In this document: positions 15,525 to 23,681 of the stretch, piece by piece
Layout of the letters: each line of letters begins with the position of its first letter
How positions within the stretch are numbered: position 1 is the stretch's first letter
Assembly: GCA_031551765.1 (NCBI GenBank)
Contig: JAVBNC010000048.1
Coordinates: forward strand, 1-41,715
Reading direction: 5' to 3'
DNA from: JAVBNC01 sp031551765
Lineage (GTDB): Bacteria > Desulfobacterota > Desulfovibrionia > Desulfovibrionales > Desulfovibrionaceae
Length of the DNA stretch: 41,715 nucleotides
Position numbers and translations under genes: made by a program
Notes under the pieces: model-generated
Seen by the model: only the letters and a program-made list of their open reading frames with translations
Databases searched by the model: none
Told to the model about the DNA's origin: nothing

Positions 15525-16417
15525 GTGTTGGCGCCGTTGGAAGCGCCTTTGACCAGGACGGCGCAGAATTCGTTGGAACCGCGTATGGTGTCGTATATGC
15601 GCGTCGGGTACAGCGTGGTCAGGCCCAAAGCGTGGAGCGCGAGCAGGCATTCCCGGAAGGAGTCCGGGGTGAAAAACCAGGCGTGGGTGTCCTGGTAGGT
15701 GTTTTTTCCTTCCTCGTAACGCTTGAAGGCGGCCCTGATCCGGTCAAGAAAGCCTTCCTCCTGCGGCGCGCCGTGGTCGCCTTGCCAATGGCGTACGGGG
15801 TCGTTGTGTGTGCCAAGGCAGGCCGAACAGCACAGGCTCCGCAGGCTGTGCCTGTCGCGCCCCAGTGTCCAGGCGTCCAGCACGTCCGGCAGGGTGGTTT
15901 CCGGCTTGAAGTGGTCAAAGCAGTAGCGCTTGTCCGGCACACAGAGGAGATACGCGCCGCCTTCGGTCAGGATGTTCTGCACCTGGATCAGATGGCGCAC
16001 TAAGTTCGGCTGGTGTTCGATGCAGTGGGAGCTGAATACGATATCGAAGTTCCGGTCCACAATGGAAAGGTCGCCGGTGGACGAGACATAGTGGATTTTC
16101 CAGGGCACCTGTTTGGGGTCAAGACCGTACGTGGGGCAGCGTTCCCGTAGAGCTTCCGCGGAAAGGACGTCAAAGTAGCGGACGTTTTTGCCCTTGGCCA
16201 CGGGCGCGGCCCATGGGCCGATTTCCAGGGTGTCCGCCTCTGAGGGCAGAAGCCGGACAAAATAGCGCCGCGCGGCAAAGGGTGTGCCTATGCGGCCCTC
16301 GAGCCTGCCCTGGGCCTGAAAGTGGGCGCAGGCGTCCTCCATGGCCAGGCCCGTCAAGTCGCTGTTCTGGCGCAGGTAGAAGTCCGCGTCAAATTCCGGA
16401 GGCCAGGATATGGACAT
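15521..16417 (-). CDS. SAM-dependent methyltransferase
   Basis: 298-aa class I methyltransferase-like protein. After an N-terminal stretch of about 55 residues (FDADFYLRQNSDLTGL ... HFQAQGRLEGR), which resembles segments found in glycan-modifying proteins, comes motif I LEIGPWAAPV (about 65-74), an acidic strand KNVRYFDVLSAEALRER, DIVFSSHCIEHQPNLVRHL, and GGAYLLCVPDKRYCFDH. The substrate is unknown; the N-terminal segment hints at cell-surface polysaccharide or O-methylation work. The ATG at 16417 is 21 bp after the ABC ATPase stop, with AAAGG about 9 nt upstream, so it probably belongs to the transporter operon. Confidence 0.85.
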   Translation of the reverse strand: MSISWPPEFDADFYLRQNSDLTGLAMEDACAHFQAQGRLEGRIGTPFAARRYFVRLLPSEADTLEIGPWAAPVAKGKNVRYFDVLSAEALRERCPTYGLDPKQVPWKIHYVSSTGDLSIVDRNFDIVFSSHCIEHQPNLVRHLIQVQNILTEGGAYLLCVPDKRYCFDHFKPETTLPDVLDAWTLGRDRHSLRSLCCSACLGTHNDPVRHWQGDHGAPQEEGFLDRIRAAFKRYEEGKNTYQDTHAWFFTPDSFRECLLALHALGLTTLYPTRIYDTIRGSNEFCAVLVKGASNGANT

Positions 16418-16438
16418 ACGGCGTACCTTTGCCGGCTG

Positions 16439-17581
16439 CTACGCGCCGCGCTGCGCCGGGGCCAGCCTGCCCCTGGTGAGTTTTTCCCCGTTATCCGCGT
16501 CAAAAAGCAGGTAGCGGTGGCTGTTCAGGGCCAGGGAAATTTCCTGATCCACGGCGAAATCGATGCTGCCGAAGACCACGGACGTGAACTGCGTCGCGCC
16601 CACGTGCATGCGCACGATGGTCTCCATGCCCGAGGGCAGGGAAGAGTAGACCCGGCCCTTGAAGGGGCCTTCCTCGCCAATGGCTATGGTTTCCGGACGC
16701 AGGCCCAGCAGCAGCTTTTTGCCCTGAGGCAGGGTCACGGCGCCCTCGCCGGGTCCGCCGTTGGGGGTGAAGATCAGGTCCAGGTCCGCGTTGCGCAGGA
16801 ACAGCTGGCCGCTGCCCTCGCGCACGGTTTCCACTTCCACCAGGTTGATGCCGGGGCTGCCCACAAAGTCGGCCACAAAGGTGTTGGCCGGGCGGCCGTA
16901 AATTTCCAGGGGCGGGCTGTACTGCTGCAAAAAGCCCTTTTTGAGCAGGCAGACCCGGGTGGAAAGAGTCATGGCCTCCAGCTGGTCGTGGGTGACGTAG
17001 ACGAAGGTGGAATGGGTTTCCAGGTGCAGGCGCTTCAATTCCGTGCGCATTTCCATGCGCAGCTTGGCGTCCAGGTTGGAGAGCGGCTCGTCCATGAGCA
17101 GCACCTGCGGGTTGGGGGCCAGGGTGCGCGCGATAGCCACGCGCTGCTGCTGCCCGCCGGAAAGCTCGGAAGGGTAGCGGTCCGCGAAATCCTCAATGCG
17201 CAGCATGGCCAGCAGCTCGTCGATGCGGCTTTTGATGCGGGCCGCGTCCCACTTCAGGTTTTCCAGGCCGAAGGAAATATTTTTGGCCACGGTCATGTGC
17301 GGCCACAGCGCGTAGTTCTGGAACAGGAAACCCACGCCCCGCTTGTCCGGGGAGACGTCCAGGCCCTGCGCCGCGTCGAACACCAGGTTGCCGTCAATAT
17401 AGATCTGGCCTTCCGTGGGCGTTTCCAGGCCCGCTATCATGCGCAGGGTGGTGGTCTTGCCGCAGCCGGAAGGCCCCAGCAGGGTCACGAAGTCGCCGTT
17501 GTTGATGGTCAGGTCCAGGTTTTCCACGGCCCCGGCCGCACCGAAGCGTTTGGTGATGTTTTTCAGAAGTATTTCCGGCAT
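16439..17581 (-). CDS. ABC importer ATP-binding protein, iron(III)/spermidine class
   Basis: 380-aa ATPase of the Fbp/Pot type. Walker A GPSGCGKT (36-43), Q-loop FLFQNY, signature LSGGQQQR (140-147), Walker B VLLMDEP (160-166), D-loop SNLDAKL, switch His in YVTHDQLEAM. A C-terminal TOBE regulatory domain of about 130 residues follows. It energises the fused permease encoded immediately upstream: the stop and start are separated by 1 nt, with GGAGG 5 nt before the ATG. By homology it imports iron(III) or a similar ligand. Confidence 0.95.
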   Translation of the reverse strand: MPEILLKNITKRFGAAGAVENLDLTINNGDFVTLLGPSGCGKTTTLRMIAGLETPTEGQIYIDGNLVFDAAQGLDVSPDKRGVGFLFQNYALWPHMTVAKNISFGLENLKWDAARIKSRIDELLAMLRIEDFADRYPSELSGGQQQRVAIARTLAPNPQVLLMDEPLSNLDAKLRMEMRTELKRLHLETHSTFVYVTHDQLEAMTLSTRVCLLKKGFLQQYSPPLEIYGRPANTFVADFVGSPGINLVEVETVREGSGQLFLRNADLDLIFTPNGGPGEGAVTLPQGKKLLLGLRPETIAIGEEGPFKGRVYSSLPSGMETIVRMHVGATQFTSVVFGSIDFAVDQEISLALNSHRYLLFDADNGEKLTRGRLAPAQRGA

Positions 17582-17582
17582 C

Positions 17583-19373
17583 TCAGCCTCCGATCCCCTT
17601 GTCTATGGACGCGCCCGTCACTTTGTTGATGCCGAAGTTCACCAGCAGCACGATGAGGATGATGATCAGGTTGATGGCGTTGGCGTACTGGTCCCAGCCC
17701 TTCTCGTTGTACTGGAAGAGCATGGTGGTGAGCATGCGCGTGCCCGGCGTGACCAGCAGAATAAACAGCGAAAGTTCCCGCATGCAGGAAATGAAAGGCA
17801 GCAGATACCCGGAAATGACGGCGGACTTCTGGATGGGGATGATGATGCGCGTCATGCGCTTCCACCAGCTGACCCCGATAATGGTGCCCGCCTCCTCAAT
17901 CTCCTTGCCCAACTGGAGCATGGAGTTGATGCCCGCCCGCGAGGCGAAAGGCAGGTACTTGACCGTGCCCACCAGGGCCAGCAGGAAAAAGGTGCCGTAC
18001 AGGGCCGGGATGGGACCGCGCGCTTCCGCGAACAGCGAAAGGTACACGGCGGAAAGGGCCATGGAAGGCATCAGGTAGGGGAAAAAGGACAGGCTGTTCA
18101 CGGCCCCGGACAGGCGCGTGCCCCGGCAGCGCACAATGGCGTACCCGGCCAGGAACCCGATAGTCCCGGCGGCCAGCGAGCAGATGACGGACAGGCGCAC
18201 GCTGTTCCACAGGCCGTGGTAAATGTAGGGGTTGAGCAGAATGCCCGGCTCGGAATTGGCGATGGTGGGATCGCCCTTGCCCGCCCAGAACACAAAGGAC
18301 ATGTTGGCCAGGGAATAGTCGCCCGGCACGGTGATCAGCGATTCCACGGCGAAACTGATGAGCGGCAGCACGGAAATGACCAGCAGCGAGGCCAGCACGA
18401 ACACCGAGACGGGCGTGCGCCAGCCGCGCAAATTCACCAGGGAGATGTTGGCGCTTTTGCCCGTGACCGTGGCGTAGGACTTGCGCGTGCCGATGAGCCA
18501 TTGGTTGATGAACAGCACCAGGGTGCCGAACAGGATCATCAGAAAGGCGATGATGTAGCCGTAGCCGGGGTTCATACCGTTCAGGGTGCGGAACAGCTGG
18601 GTGGTCAGCACCTGGTAGCGCACGGGCAGGCCCAGAAAGGCCGGCACCGCGAACGAGGACATGGAGGACGAGAACACCAAAAGAAAGGTGGACAAAATGG
18701 CGGGCATGACCATGGGCACGGTGATGCGCCACATGATTTTGGCGCGCGAGGCGTGCAGCAGCATGGCCGCCTCTTCCAGGTTGGCGTCCATGTTGCGCAA
18801 GATTCCGCCGATCAGAATGTAGGCGAAGGGCGCGTAGTGCAGCCCGGTGACCAGAATGATGGGCACGGGGCCGTAAGCGAACCAGTCCGGCGTGGCCAGG
18901 CCGGTCAGGGCGGTGAAAAAGCCCGGCGAGCCGCCCACCTTGGTGTTCTTGAAAAAGTTGAGCCAGAACAGGGCCAGGGTCCAGGAAGGCATGATGTAGG
19001 GGAAAATGCACAGCGTGGAGAGCAGTTTTTTCCAGCGGATATTGCTCCTGGTGATCAGCCAGGCGAACCCGCCGCCCAGCACAATGGCCACCGCGCAGGG
19101 CCCGAAGGAGCAGACCAGGGTGTTGATGAGCGGCTTGTACAGCAGGTTCCAGCTGCCCGGCCCGGTGAAGACCATTTTCCAGTGGTAGCCGGTCAGATCG
19201 CCCACTTCGCTCCCGCGCACCCGCCGCACTTCCGAGGCGTGCACTGTGAAGGTGTCCGCAAGAATGCTGAACATGGGCACGATGATCAGGTAGCCCAGCA
19301 CCAGGGTCAGGCTGATGAGGATGAGGTTCTGCGGCTTCTTCAGGTAATTGAGCGCGCGGTTCACTTGGTACAT
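17583..19373 (-). CDS. Fused ABC importer permease (FbpB-like)
   Basis: 596-aa inner-membrane protein with about 12 membrane segments in two similar halves, each ending in an EAA-type coupling loop: NLEEAAMLLHASRAKIMW (about 208) and KEIEEAGTIIGVSWWKRM (about 523). This fused arrangement is typical of iron(III) FbpB/AfuB permeases. The ATG at 19373 has GGAG 5 nt upstream. It is 309 bp downstream of the binding-protein gene; the gap holds a B hairpin and a 151-bp inverted repeat, which could reduce permease expression relative to the binding protein. Confidence 0.95.
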   Translation of the reverse strand: MYQVNRALNYLKKPQNLILISLTLVLGYLIIVPMFSILADTFTVHASEVRRVRGSEVGDLTGYHWKMVFTGPGSWNLLYKPLINTLVCSFGPCAVAIVLGGGFAWLITRSNIRWKKLLSTLCIFPYIMPSWTLALFWLNFFKNTKVGGSPGFFTALTGLATPDWFAYGPVPIILVTGLHYAPFAYILIGGILRNMDANLEEAAMLLHASRAKIMWRITVPMVMPAILSTFLLVFSSSMSSFAVPAFLGLPVRYQVLTTQLFRTLNGMNPGYGYIIAFLMILFGTLVLFINQWLIGTRKSYATVTGKSANISLVNLRGWRTPVSVFVLASLLVISVLPLISFAVESLITVPGDYSLANMSFVFWAGKGDPTIANSEPGILLNPYIYHGLWNSVRLSVICSLAAGTIGFLAGYAIVRCRGTRLSGAVNSLSFFPYLMPSMALSAVYLSLFAEARGPIPALYGTFFLLALVGTVKYLPFASRAGINSMLQLGKEIEEAGTIIGVSWWKRMTRIIIPIQKSAVISGYLLPFISCMRELSLFILLVTPGTRMLTTMLFQYNEKGWDQYANAINLIIILIVLLVNFGINKVTGASIDKGIGG

Positions 19374-19464
19374 GGCGTCTCCAGACCATGATCGCGGGGA
19401 CTCCGGAGAGCCCCCGCGCGGGTGCTAAAAGAAAATGAAGCCGTAAACCTAAAAGCCGGAACCT

Positions 19465-19508
19465 GCCGAGGGGGTCCGGGGGGAAGCATTCCCCCCGGCC
19501 GCCGGAGG
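19465..19508. repeat. Modular repeat, short B hairpin
   Basis: GGGGGTCCGGGGGGAA leads into a perfect 10-bp stem (19476-19485 with 19489-19498, loop GCA), followed by CCGCCGGAGGC. The flanks match the B module at 41590-41668, but the arms are shorter and differ in sequence while still pairing. Confidence 0.75.
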
Positions 19509-19512
19509 CGTC

Positions 19513-19663
19513 AGACAGTGTCGCCACGAGGGTTTTTTTTGCCCTCTGCCTGCGTCAAAAAGATTTTTTTATTCCGGTCGAGTACCGTAAGAGTACACTC
19601 CCTCCATAAAAAATCTTTTTTCCTTGTCAGAGAACAAAAATCCTCCTCGTGACGACACTGTCT
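19513..19663. repeat. 151-bp imperfect inverted repeat between binding protein and permease
   Basis: The outer arms AGACAGTGTCGCCACGAGG (19513 on) and CCTCGTGACGACACTGTCT (ending 19663) pair with one G-T-type difference. Inner arms AAAAAGATTTTTTTAT and ATAAAAAATCTTTTTT pair as well. The centre (19582-19596) is GTACCGTAAGAGTAC, the reverse complement of the loop core at 18-32 with one change. It may act as a 3' stabiliser or partial terminator for the binding-protein mRNA, or be a small non-coding mobile element. With the B hairpin it accounts for most of this 309-bp gap. Confidence 0.8.
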
Positions 19664-19682
19664 AAAACGACGAAAGTTCCTT

Positions 19683-20783
19683 TTAAAGTATCCCGTTCAA
19701 GAAGTCTTCCACTTCCGCGCGGTGCTCAAAGCACCACTGGGGGTCTTCGTGGACCAGGTTCTTGCGCCATTCGGCAAAGGGCTTGTCGCCCTTGGCCACG
19801 GGAATGGCCGGGTTGGGGGAATAGTCGCCGATGGAGTCGGCCCAGGGCGCGAAGCCTTCCGGGGAAAGCACGTACTCAATGAACAGCCTGGCCGCGTTGG
19901 AGTTCACGCTGTTGCTCGGCACAAGGCAGTACATGGGGTAGTAGAACCCGACAAAGGGGTTCATGTCCGTCACCGTCTGCAGGGCCAGCTTTTTGCGCTC
20001 GGACATGCGCAGCTTGTTGGTGGTGAACAGGCCGGCCAATTGCTTGGCCTGGCCCATGGCGCCCACGGCTTCGGAAATTTTGGTGTCGGAAGTGCCCTGG
20101 ATCAGCCCGTTGCCGAACACGGCCTTGATCCACTCATACCCGGCGTTCTTGGTGGTCAGCTTGATGTCCTTGCCGTAGTGGGCCTTGTAGGCCGCCGCCA
20201 CCTTGGCCGCGATATCCGGACGGGTGAGCATGGTCAGGAAGTTCATGTTCACGCCTTCCTGGAACGGGGCCTTCATCTGGAAGCGGCCTTTCCAGGCGGG
20301 GTCGGCCAGTTGCCAGATGTTGTTGAAGGGGGCCTTGCCGCCCTTTTCGTTGTTGTAGATGAAGGTTTTCATCAGGAACATGAAGGGCAGCGGGTTCTGG
20401 TCCTCTTTGGCCAGCTTGCCGGCCAGGGAGGGCGGCACCCAGTTTTTCACGTAGCCCGGCTTGATCAGTTCGCCGTACACCCGGCCGCTGTCCTGCACGA
20501 ACACCAGGTCCGCGCCCTTGATCTTGGCCGAGGCTTCCTTGGCGATTTTCTCGATGATCTCCACGTCTTTCAACTGGGTGGAGGAAACCTTGATCCCGTA
20601 CTTTTTCTCAAAAGATTCCCCGGCCTTGCTGTGCCGGGAACTGTTGGAATAAATGGTCAGCGAGCCTTCCTTCTTGGCCAGGGCGACCAGTTGGTCGTGG
20701 GAAGGCTCCGCCGCGAATGACGGAAGCGAGAAAGACAGGGTGAACAGCGCCGCCACACAAGCCAGCATGATTTTTCCGCGCAT
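19683..20783 (-). CDS. ABC importer substrate-binding protein (iron(III)-type)
   Basis: 366-aa periplasmic binding protein. Signal peptide residues 1-24 (MLACVAALFTLSFSLPSFA|A). The family 1 extracellular binding fold follows: GSLTIYSNSSRHSKAGESFE, KGADLVFVQDSGRVYGEL, and FVGFYYPMYCLVPSNS, with the adjacent tyrosines often used to bind iron in FbpA-type proteins. The ATG at 20783 has AGGAGG 5 nt upstream; the frame stays open to 20885 without another good start. It is the first gene of the importer operon. The ligand is most likely ferric iron; an organic ligand such as a phosphonate cannot be excluded. Confidence 0.93.
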   Translation of the reverse strand: MRGKIMLACVAALFTLSFSLPSFAAEPSHDQLVALAKKEGSLTIYSNSSRHSKAGESFEKKYGIKVSSTQLKDVEIIEKIAKEASAKIKGADLVFVQDSGRVYGELIKPGYVKNWVPPSLAGKLAKEDQNPLPFMFLMKTFIYNNEKGGKAPFNNIWQLADPAWKGRFQMKAPFQEGVNMNFLTMLTRPDIAAKVAAAYKAHYGKDIKLTTKNAGYEWIKAVFGNGLIQGTSDTKISEAVGAMGQAKQLAGLFTTNKLRMSERKKLALQTVTDMNPFVGFYYPMYCLVPSNSVNSNAARLFIEYVLSPEGFAPWADSIGDYSPNPAIPVAKGDKPFAEWRKNLVHEDPQWCFEHRAEVEDFLNGIL

Positions 20784-20935
20784 GAATGCCTCCTGTTGCG
20801 GCAAGCGGTTCACGGGCGGCGTCAAGGTGCCGCCCGTGCTGTAACAGCCCGCCGGAAAAAGTATGGGAATATCTGACGATATCACCGGAAAGAGGCCGCG
20901 TCCATGTCTTTTCCGGCGGGGGGAGCCGCCCGTTT

Positions 20936-20953
20936 AGTTGTCGAAGCCAATTA
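20936..20953 (+). repeat. C-head fragment at a gene 3' end
   Basis: AGTTGTCGAAGCCAATTA, identical to 29993-30010 and to the left arm at 23606-23623. It lies 5 bp beyond the stop of the minus-strand DUF1036-like gene. Only one arm is present, so it cannot form the full C hairpin. Confidence 0.7.
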
Positions 20954-20958
20954 TATGC

Positions 20959-21390
20959 TTAATCTTTGAAAACAATGGAGAACTTGCCGTCGCTGCCCGC
21001 TTTGCGCACTTTAAAGACTTCGTTGCGCGGGTTGTCGCCCCGGGGCTTTTCGGTTTTGACTTTGTACAGGAATTTGCCGCTGACCACAGGCAGACTGGTC
21101 GCGCCGTCCACGCCCTTTTTGCCGCCCCAGCGGGAGCTGCCGGAAGTGCCTACAAAGTAGATAAGGTTGTTGTCCGTGGTCAGGTTGATTTTCGAGTTTT
21201 TCATCCCGTCCACGCTCCACCAGCCCTGGCAGACCCAGGTTTTGCTGGGGGTGTGGTAATAGCTGATGGCCACGGTGATTTTTTTGGTGGTGTGGTTTTG
21301 TATCACCACCTCCTTGGCCAGGGCCTGCGCGGGCAGCAGACAGCAGAGCAGAACAAAGACGGCCAGCCACTTCTTGCCTCGTGCGTTCAT
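20959..21390 (-). CDS. Small secreted protein, DUF1036-like
   Basis: 143-aa exported protein: signal peptide 1-25 (FVLLCCLLPAQALA), then a single beta-rich domain with VVIQNHTTKKITVAISYYH, TWVCQGWWSVDGM and NLIYFVGTSG. The GWW motif after a beta pair resembles DUF1036 proteins of unknown function; the assignment rests on pattern only. The ATG at 21390 has AAGGAG 6 nt upstream. It is 93 bp downstream of roo, but a strong terminator lies between them, so it probably has separate transcription. Confidence 0.8.
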   Translation of the reverse strand: MNARGKKWLAVFVLLCCLLPAQALAKEVVIQNHTTKKITVAISYYHTPSKTWVCQGWWSVDGMKNSKINLTTDNNLIYFVGTSGSSRWGGKKGVDGATSLPVVSGKFLYKVKTEKPRGDNPRNEVFKVRKAGSDGKFSIVFKD

Positions 21391-21418
21391 GCGACTCTCC
21401 TTGCGTTGCGGGGTGAAA

Positions 21419-21461
21419 AAACAAAAGCGCGGGATAAAGAGCGTTTCCCTTTATCCCGCGC
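21419..21461 (-). terminator. Intrinsic terminator after roo
   Basis: 12-bp perfect stem (21427-21438 with 21450-21461), followed on the minus strand by TTTTGTTTTTTC. It ends the roo transcript before the DUF1036-like gene. Confidence 0.9.
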
Positions 21462-21483
21462 GCGTTCTGCATACCGGTCCGGC

Positions 21484-22704
21484 TTAGCGTTTGTCCGCTT
21501 CGTCGCAGCGCTTTTGCAGCGCCTTGCCCAGTTCCTGGCCCATGGCGAAGCATTTTTCGAACGTGTCGTGCTTGGGCACAAACTTGCATTTGAGCGGTTC
21601 CACGGGCAGCTCCATGCCCATTTTTTCCAGCCATTCGTGGATGAGCTGCGCGCCCTCCCCGGACCAGCCGAAAGAGCCGAAGGCCGCGCCCATCTTGTTC
21701 TGCGGCCGCAGGCCCTTCATGTAGGTGAGAATGTTGGCCACGCCCGGCAGCACCCCGTTGTTGTGAGTGGGGGAACCCACCACCACCAGGCCGCAGTCCG
21801 CCAGTTCGGTCATGACCGCGCTGTGGTGGTTGGCTTTCAGGTGCATGAGCCGGAAGGGCACGCCCACGCTCAAAAGGCCCTCGCCGATGGCGGCGGCCAT
21901 TTTTTCCGTGCTGTGCCACATGGTGTCGTACACGATGACCGCGCGCTTTTTCCAGGGCTGGCGCGCGTATTCCAGGTAGCGCTCCATCACGTAGTGCGCG
22001 TCTTCTTTGTTGCGGAAGATAAGCCCGTGGTCCGGGGCGATCATGTCGATGTCCAGCTTGGCTTCCCTGGCCTGGGCAATGACTTTCCGCACCTGCGGGG
22101 CATAGGGCTGCACGATGTTGTGGTAGTATTCCTTAAGGGCGTGCTCCAGCATGGGGCGGTCCACTTCGTCCGCGTAACGCTCGGAGCAGGCTATGTTCTG
22201 GCCGAAAGCGTCGTTGCAGATCAGCAGCTTTTCCTCCGGGATGTAGGAAAACATGCTGTCCGGCCAGTGGAGCATGCGCGCTTCCAGAAACTGCACGCTG
22301 CGTTTGCCCAGGGACAGCGTGTCCCCGGTTTTGACCACTTCCAGGGGCCAGCCGCTGGTGTCGAAATGCCCTTCCATGGCTTTCAGGCCCAGAGGGGAGC
22401 AGAAGATTTTTTCCGGCTTGCAGGCGGCCACCATTTGGGGCAGCGCGCCGCTATGGTCCAGTTCCACGTGGTTGACCACGATATAGTCTATCTTGCAGGG
22501 GTCCATGACCTGGGCGATGCGGCAGAGCATGGTCTCCGTGAATTCCGCCTTGACCGTGTCGAACAGGGTGTTTTTTTCGTCCCGCGCCAGGTAGCAGTTG
22601 TAGGTGGTGCCCTGCGGGGAGCGGGAGTATCCGTGAAAGTCGCGGCTGGTGTGGTCCACAGCGCCGACCCAGAAGATATCGTCTTTTATGGCAAAGGGTT
22701 TCAT
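21484..22704 (-). CDS. roo: Flavodiiron protein, rubredoxin:oxygen oxidoreductase
   Basis: 406-aa cytosolic terminal oxidase that reduces O2 to water (and often NO to N2O) with electrons from rubredoxin. The beta-lactamase-like half carries the diiron ligands H79, E81, D83, H84 (HVELDH), H146, D165 and H226, the same numbers as described for the Desulfovibrio gigas enzyme. The flavodoxin half starts near 255 (AVIVYDTMWHSTEKMA, GSPTHNNGVLP, GSFGWSGEGA) and binds FMN. The ATG at 22704 has AAAGGA 10 nt upstream; an in-frame extension to 22794 lacks family similarity. Its electron donor rubredoxin is the next gene upstream. Confidence 0.97.
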   Translation of the reverse strand: MKPFAIKDDIFWVGAVDHTSRDFHGYSRSPQGTTYNCYLARDEKNTLFDTVKAEFTETMLCRIAQVMDPCKIDYIVVNHVELDHSGALPQMVAACKPEKIFCSPLGLKAMEGHFDTSGWPLEVVKTGDTLSLGKRSVQFLEARMLHWPDSMFSYIPEEKLLICNDAFGQNIACSERYADEVDRPMLEHALKEYYHNIVQPYAPQVRKVIAQAREAKLDIDMIAPDHGLIFRNKEDAHYVMERYLEYARQPWKKRAVIVYDTMWHSTEKMAAAIGEGLLSVGVPFRLMHLKANHHSAVMTELADCGLVVVGSPTHNNGVLPGVANILTYMKGLRPQNKMGAAFGSFGWSGEGAQLIHEWLEKMGMELPVEPLKCKFVPKHDTFEKCFAMGQELGKALQKRCDEADKR

Positions 22705-22818
22705 GAGAGAGCTGTCCTTTATTGGCTGGTTTTCCGGTATGGCCGCATAAGGGCGGCGGACAACGGCGAGCCGTGAATATAGCCAAAGAATCACGGCAAG
22801 GCAAACGCGGACGCGCGG

Positions 22819-22848
22819 AAAAACAAACGCCCGGCTTTGGACCGGGCG
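22819..22848 (-). terminator. Intrinsic terminator after rubredoxin
   Basis: CGCCCGG/CCGGGCG stem (22828-22834 with 22842-22848), followed on the minus strand by TTTGTTTTT. It separates dfx-rub from roo, so roo probably has its own promoter in the next 115 bp or is reached by read-through. Confidence 0.85.
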
Positions 22849-22872
22849 CTTGCGGAATGAAAGGCGAAAGAC

Positions 22873-23031
22873 TTACGCGGGGTCGAAATCGCTCTTGGGC
22901 GCGCCGCACACCGGGCACAGCCAGTCGGAAGGCACGTCGTCCCACTTGGTGCCGGCTTTCACGCCGTTGTCGGGATCGCCCTCGGCGGGATCATATTCAT
23001 AGCCGCAGACATTACACACGTACTTTTGCAT
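22873..23031 (-). CDS. rub: Rubredoxin
   Basis: 52-aa one-iron electron carrier: MQKYVCNVCGYEYDP ... WLCPVCGAPKSDFD. The Fe(Cys)4 ligands are C6, C9, C39 and C42. Length and spacing are those of Desulfovibrio rubredoxins. The ATG at 23031 has GGGAGGA 4 nt upstream. It lies between dfx and roo in the same direction. It should pass electrons to the flavodiiron oxidase and to superoxide reductase. Confidence 0.98.
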   Translation of the reverse strand: MQKYVCNVCGYEYDPAEGDPDNGVKAGTKWDDVPSDWLCPVCGAPKSDFDPA

Positions 23032-23103
23032 TGGATCCTCCCGTAATCGGGGGTAGGGGCGCCCGCCGGCGCGGCCGCCGTGGTGTACAGATCGGGGTAT
23101 CGC

Positions 23104-23484
23104 TTATTCTTCCGCTTTCCAGTGGCCGTGCAAATTACAGTATTCGCGGGCCACGACCTTGGAGGCCTTGACGCAGAATTCCGCTTCCGGCGCTTCGCCG
23201 GGCTTCAGGAACTTGTGGTAGGCGATGCCGTCGGCCAGAAGCTCGATCCACTGGATCCAGTGCTTTTCTTCCATGGGGTGGGCCACGGCGCCGACTTTCA
23301 CTTTAAAGCCGCTGGCGGTCTTTTCAATGACCGGCACGTGCTTTTCCTTGGCCCCGTCCGAGGTGCCTTCGACCATCAGCTTCATGGGCTCGCCGCAACA
23401 GGCGGGGTCAGCCGCTCCGGCAAAGAGCACTTCCAGCAGGTTGCCGCACTGCGCGCATTTGTAGACTTCAAATTGCTTGGCCAT
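23104..23484 (-). CDS. dfx: Desulfoferrodoxin (class I superoxide reductase)
   Basis: 126-aa 2Fe superoxide reductase that reduces superoxide to peroxide without making O2. The N-terminal desulforedoxin domain binds centre I through C10, C13, C29 and C30. The SOR domain binds centre II through H49, H69, H75, C116 and H119 (EKHVPVIE, HPMEEKHW, EYCNLHGHW). The ATG at 23484 has AAAGGAGG 8 nt upstream. It is the first gene of the dfx-rub group, with a plausible promoter at 23564-23592. Confidence 0.98.
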   Translation of the reverse strand: MAKQFEVYKCAQCGNLLEVLFAGAADPACCGEPMKLMVEGTSDGAKEKHVPVIEKTASGFKVKVGAVAHPMEEKHWIQWIELLADGIAYHKFLKPGEAPEAEFCVKASKVVAREYCNLHGHWKAEE

Positions 23485-23563
23485 GAGAGATGCCTCCTTT
23501 ACAGAATGGTTTCGCCGGTCCGGGCGAACGCGCCCGTGGCGAAGGGATAACCAGCCATATCCA

Positions 23564-23592
23564 AGAATACCGCTCCGGCATATTTTGGGCAA
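23564..23592 (-). promoter_or_regulatory. Probable sigma-70 promoter for dfx-rub
   Basis: On the minus strand TTGCCC (23592-23587), a 17-nt spacer, then TATTCT (23569-23564). Predicted start is near 23557, giving a leader of about 70 nt before dfx. The match to consensus is moderate. Confidence 0.55.
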
Positions 23593-23605
23593 GTATTTTT
23601 CCGGG

Positions 23606-23676
23606 AGTTGTCGAAGCCAATTAAGAATACAAGCAGGGCGCTGCCCTGCTTGTATTCTTGGATGGCTTCGACAGCT
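23606..23676. repeat. C-type repeat as a long double hairpin
   Basis: Outer arms TGTCGAAGCCA (23609-23619) and TGGCTTCGACA (23663-23673) enclose a perfect 17-bp inner stem (23623-23639 with 23643-23659, loop GCT) around the AGCAGGGC/GCCCTGCT core. It lies 5 bp beyond the tolC-family stop (minus strand), upstream of the dfx promoter, and probably ends or insulates the tolC-family transcript. Confidence 0.9.
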
Positions 23677-23681
23677 AAATT

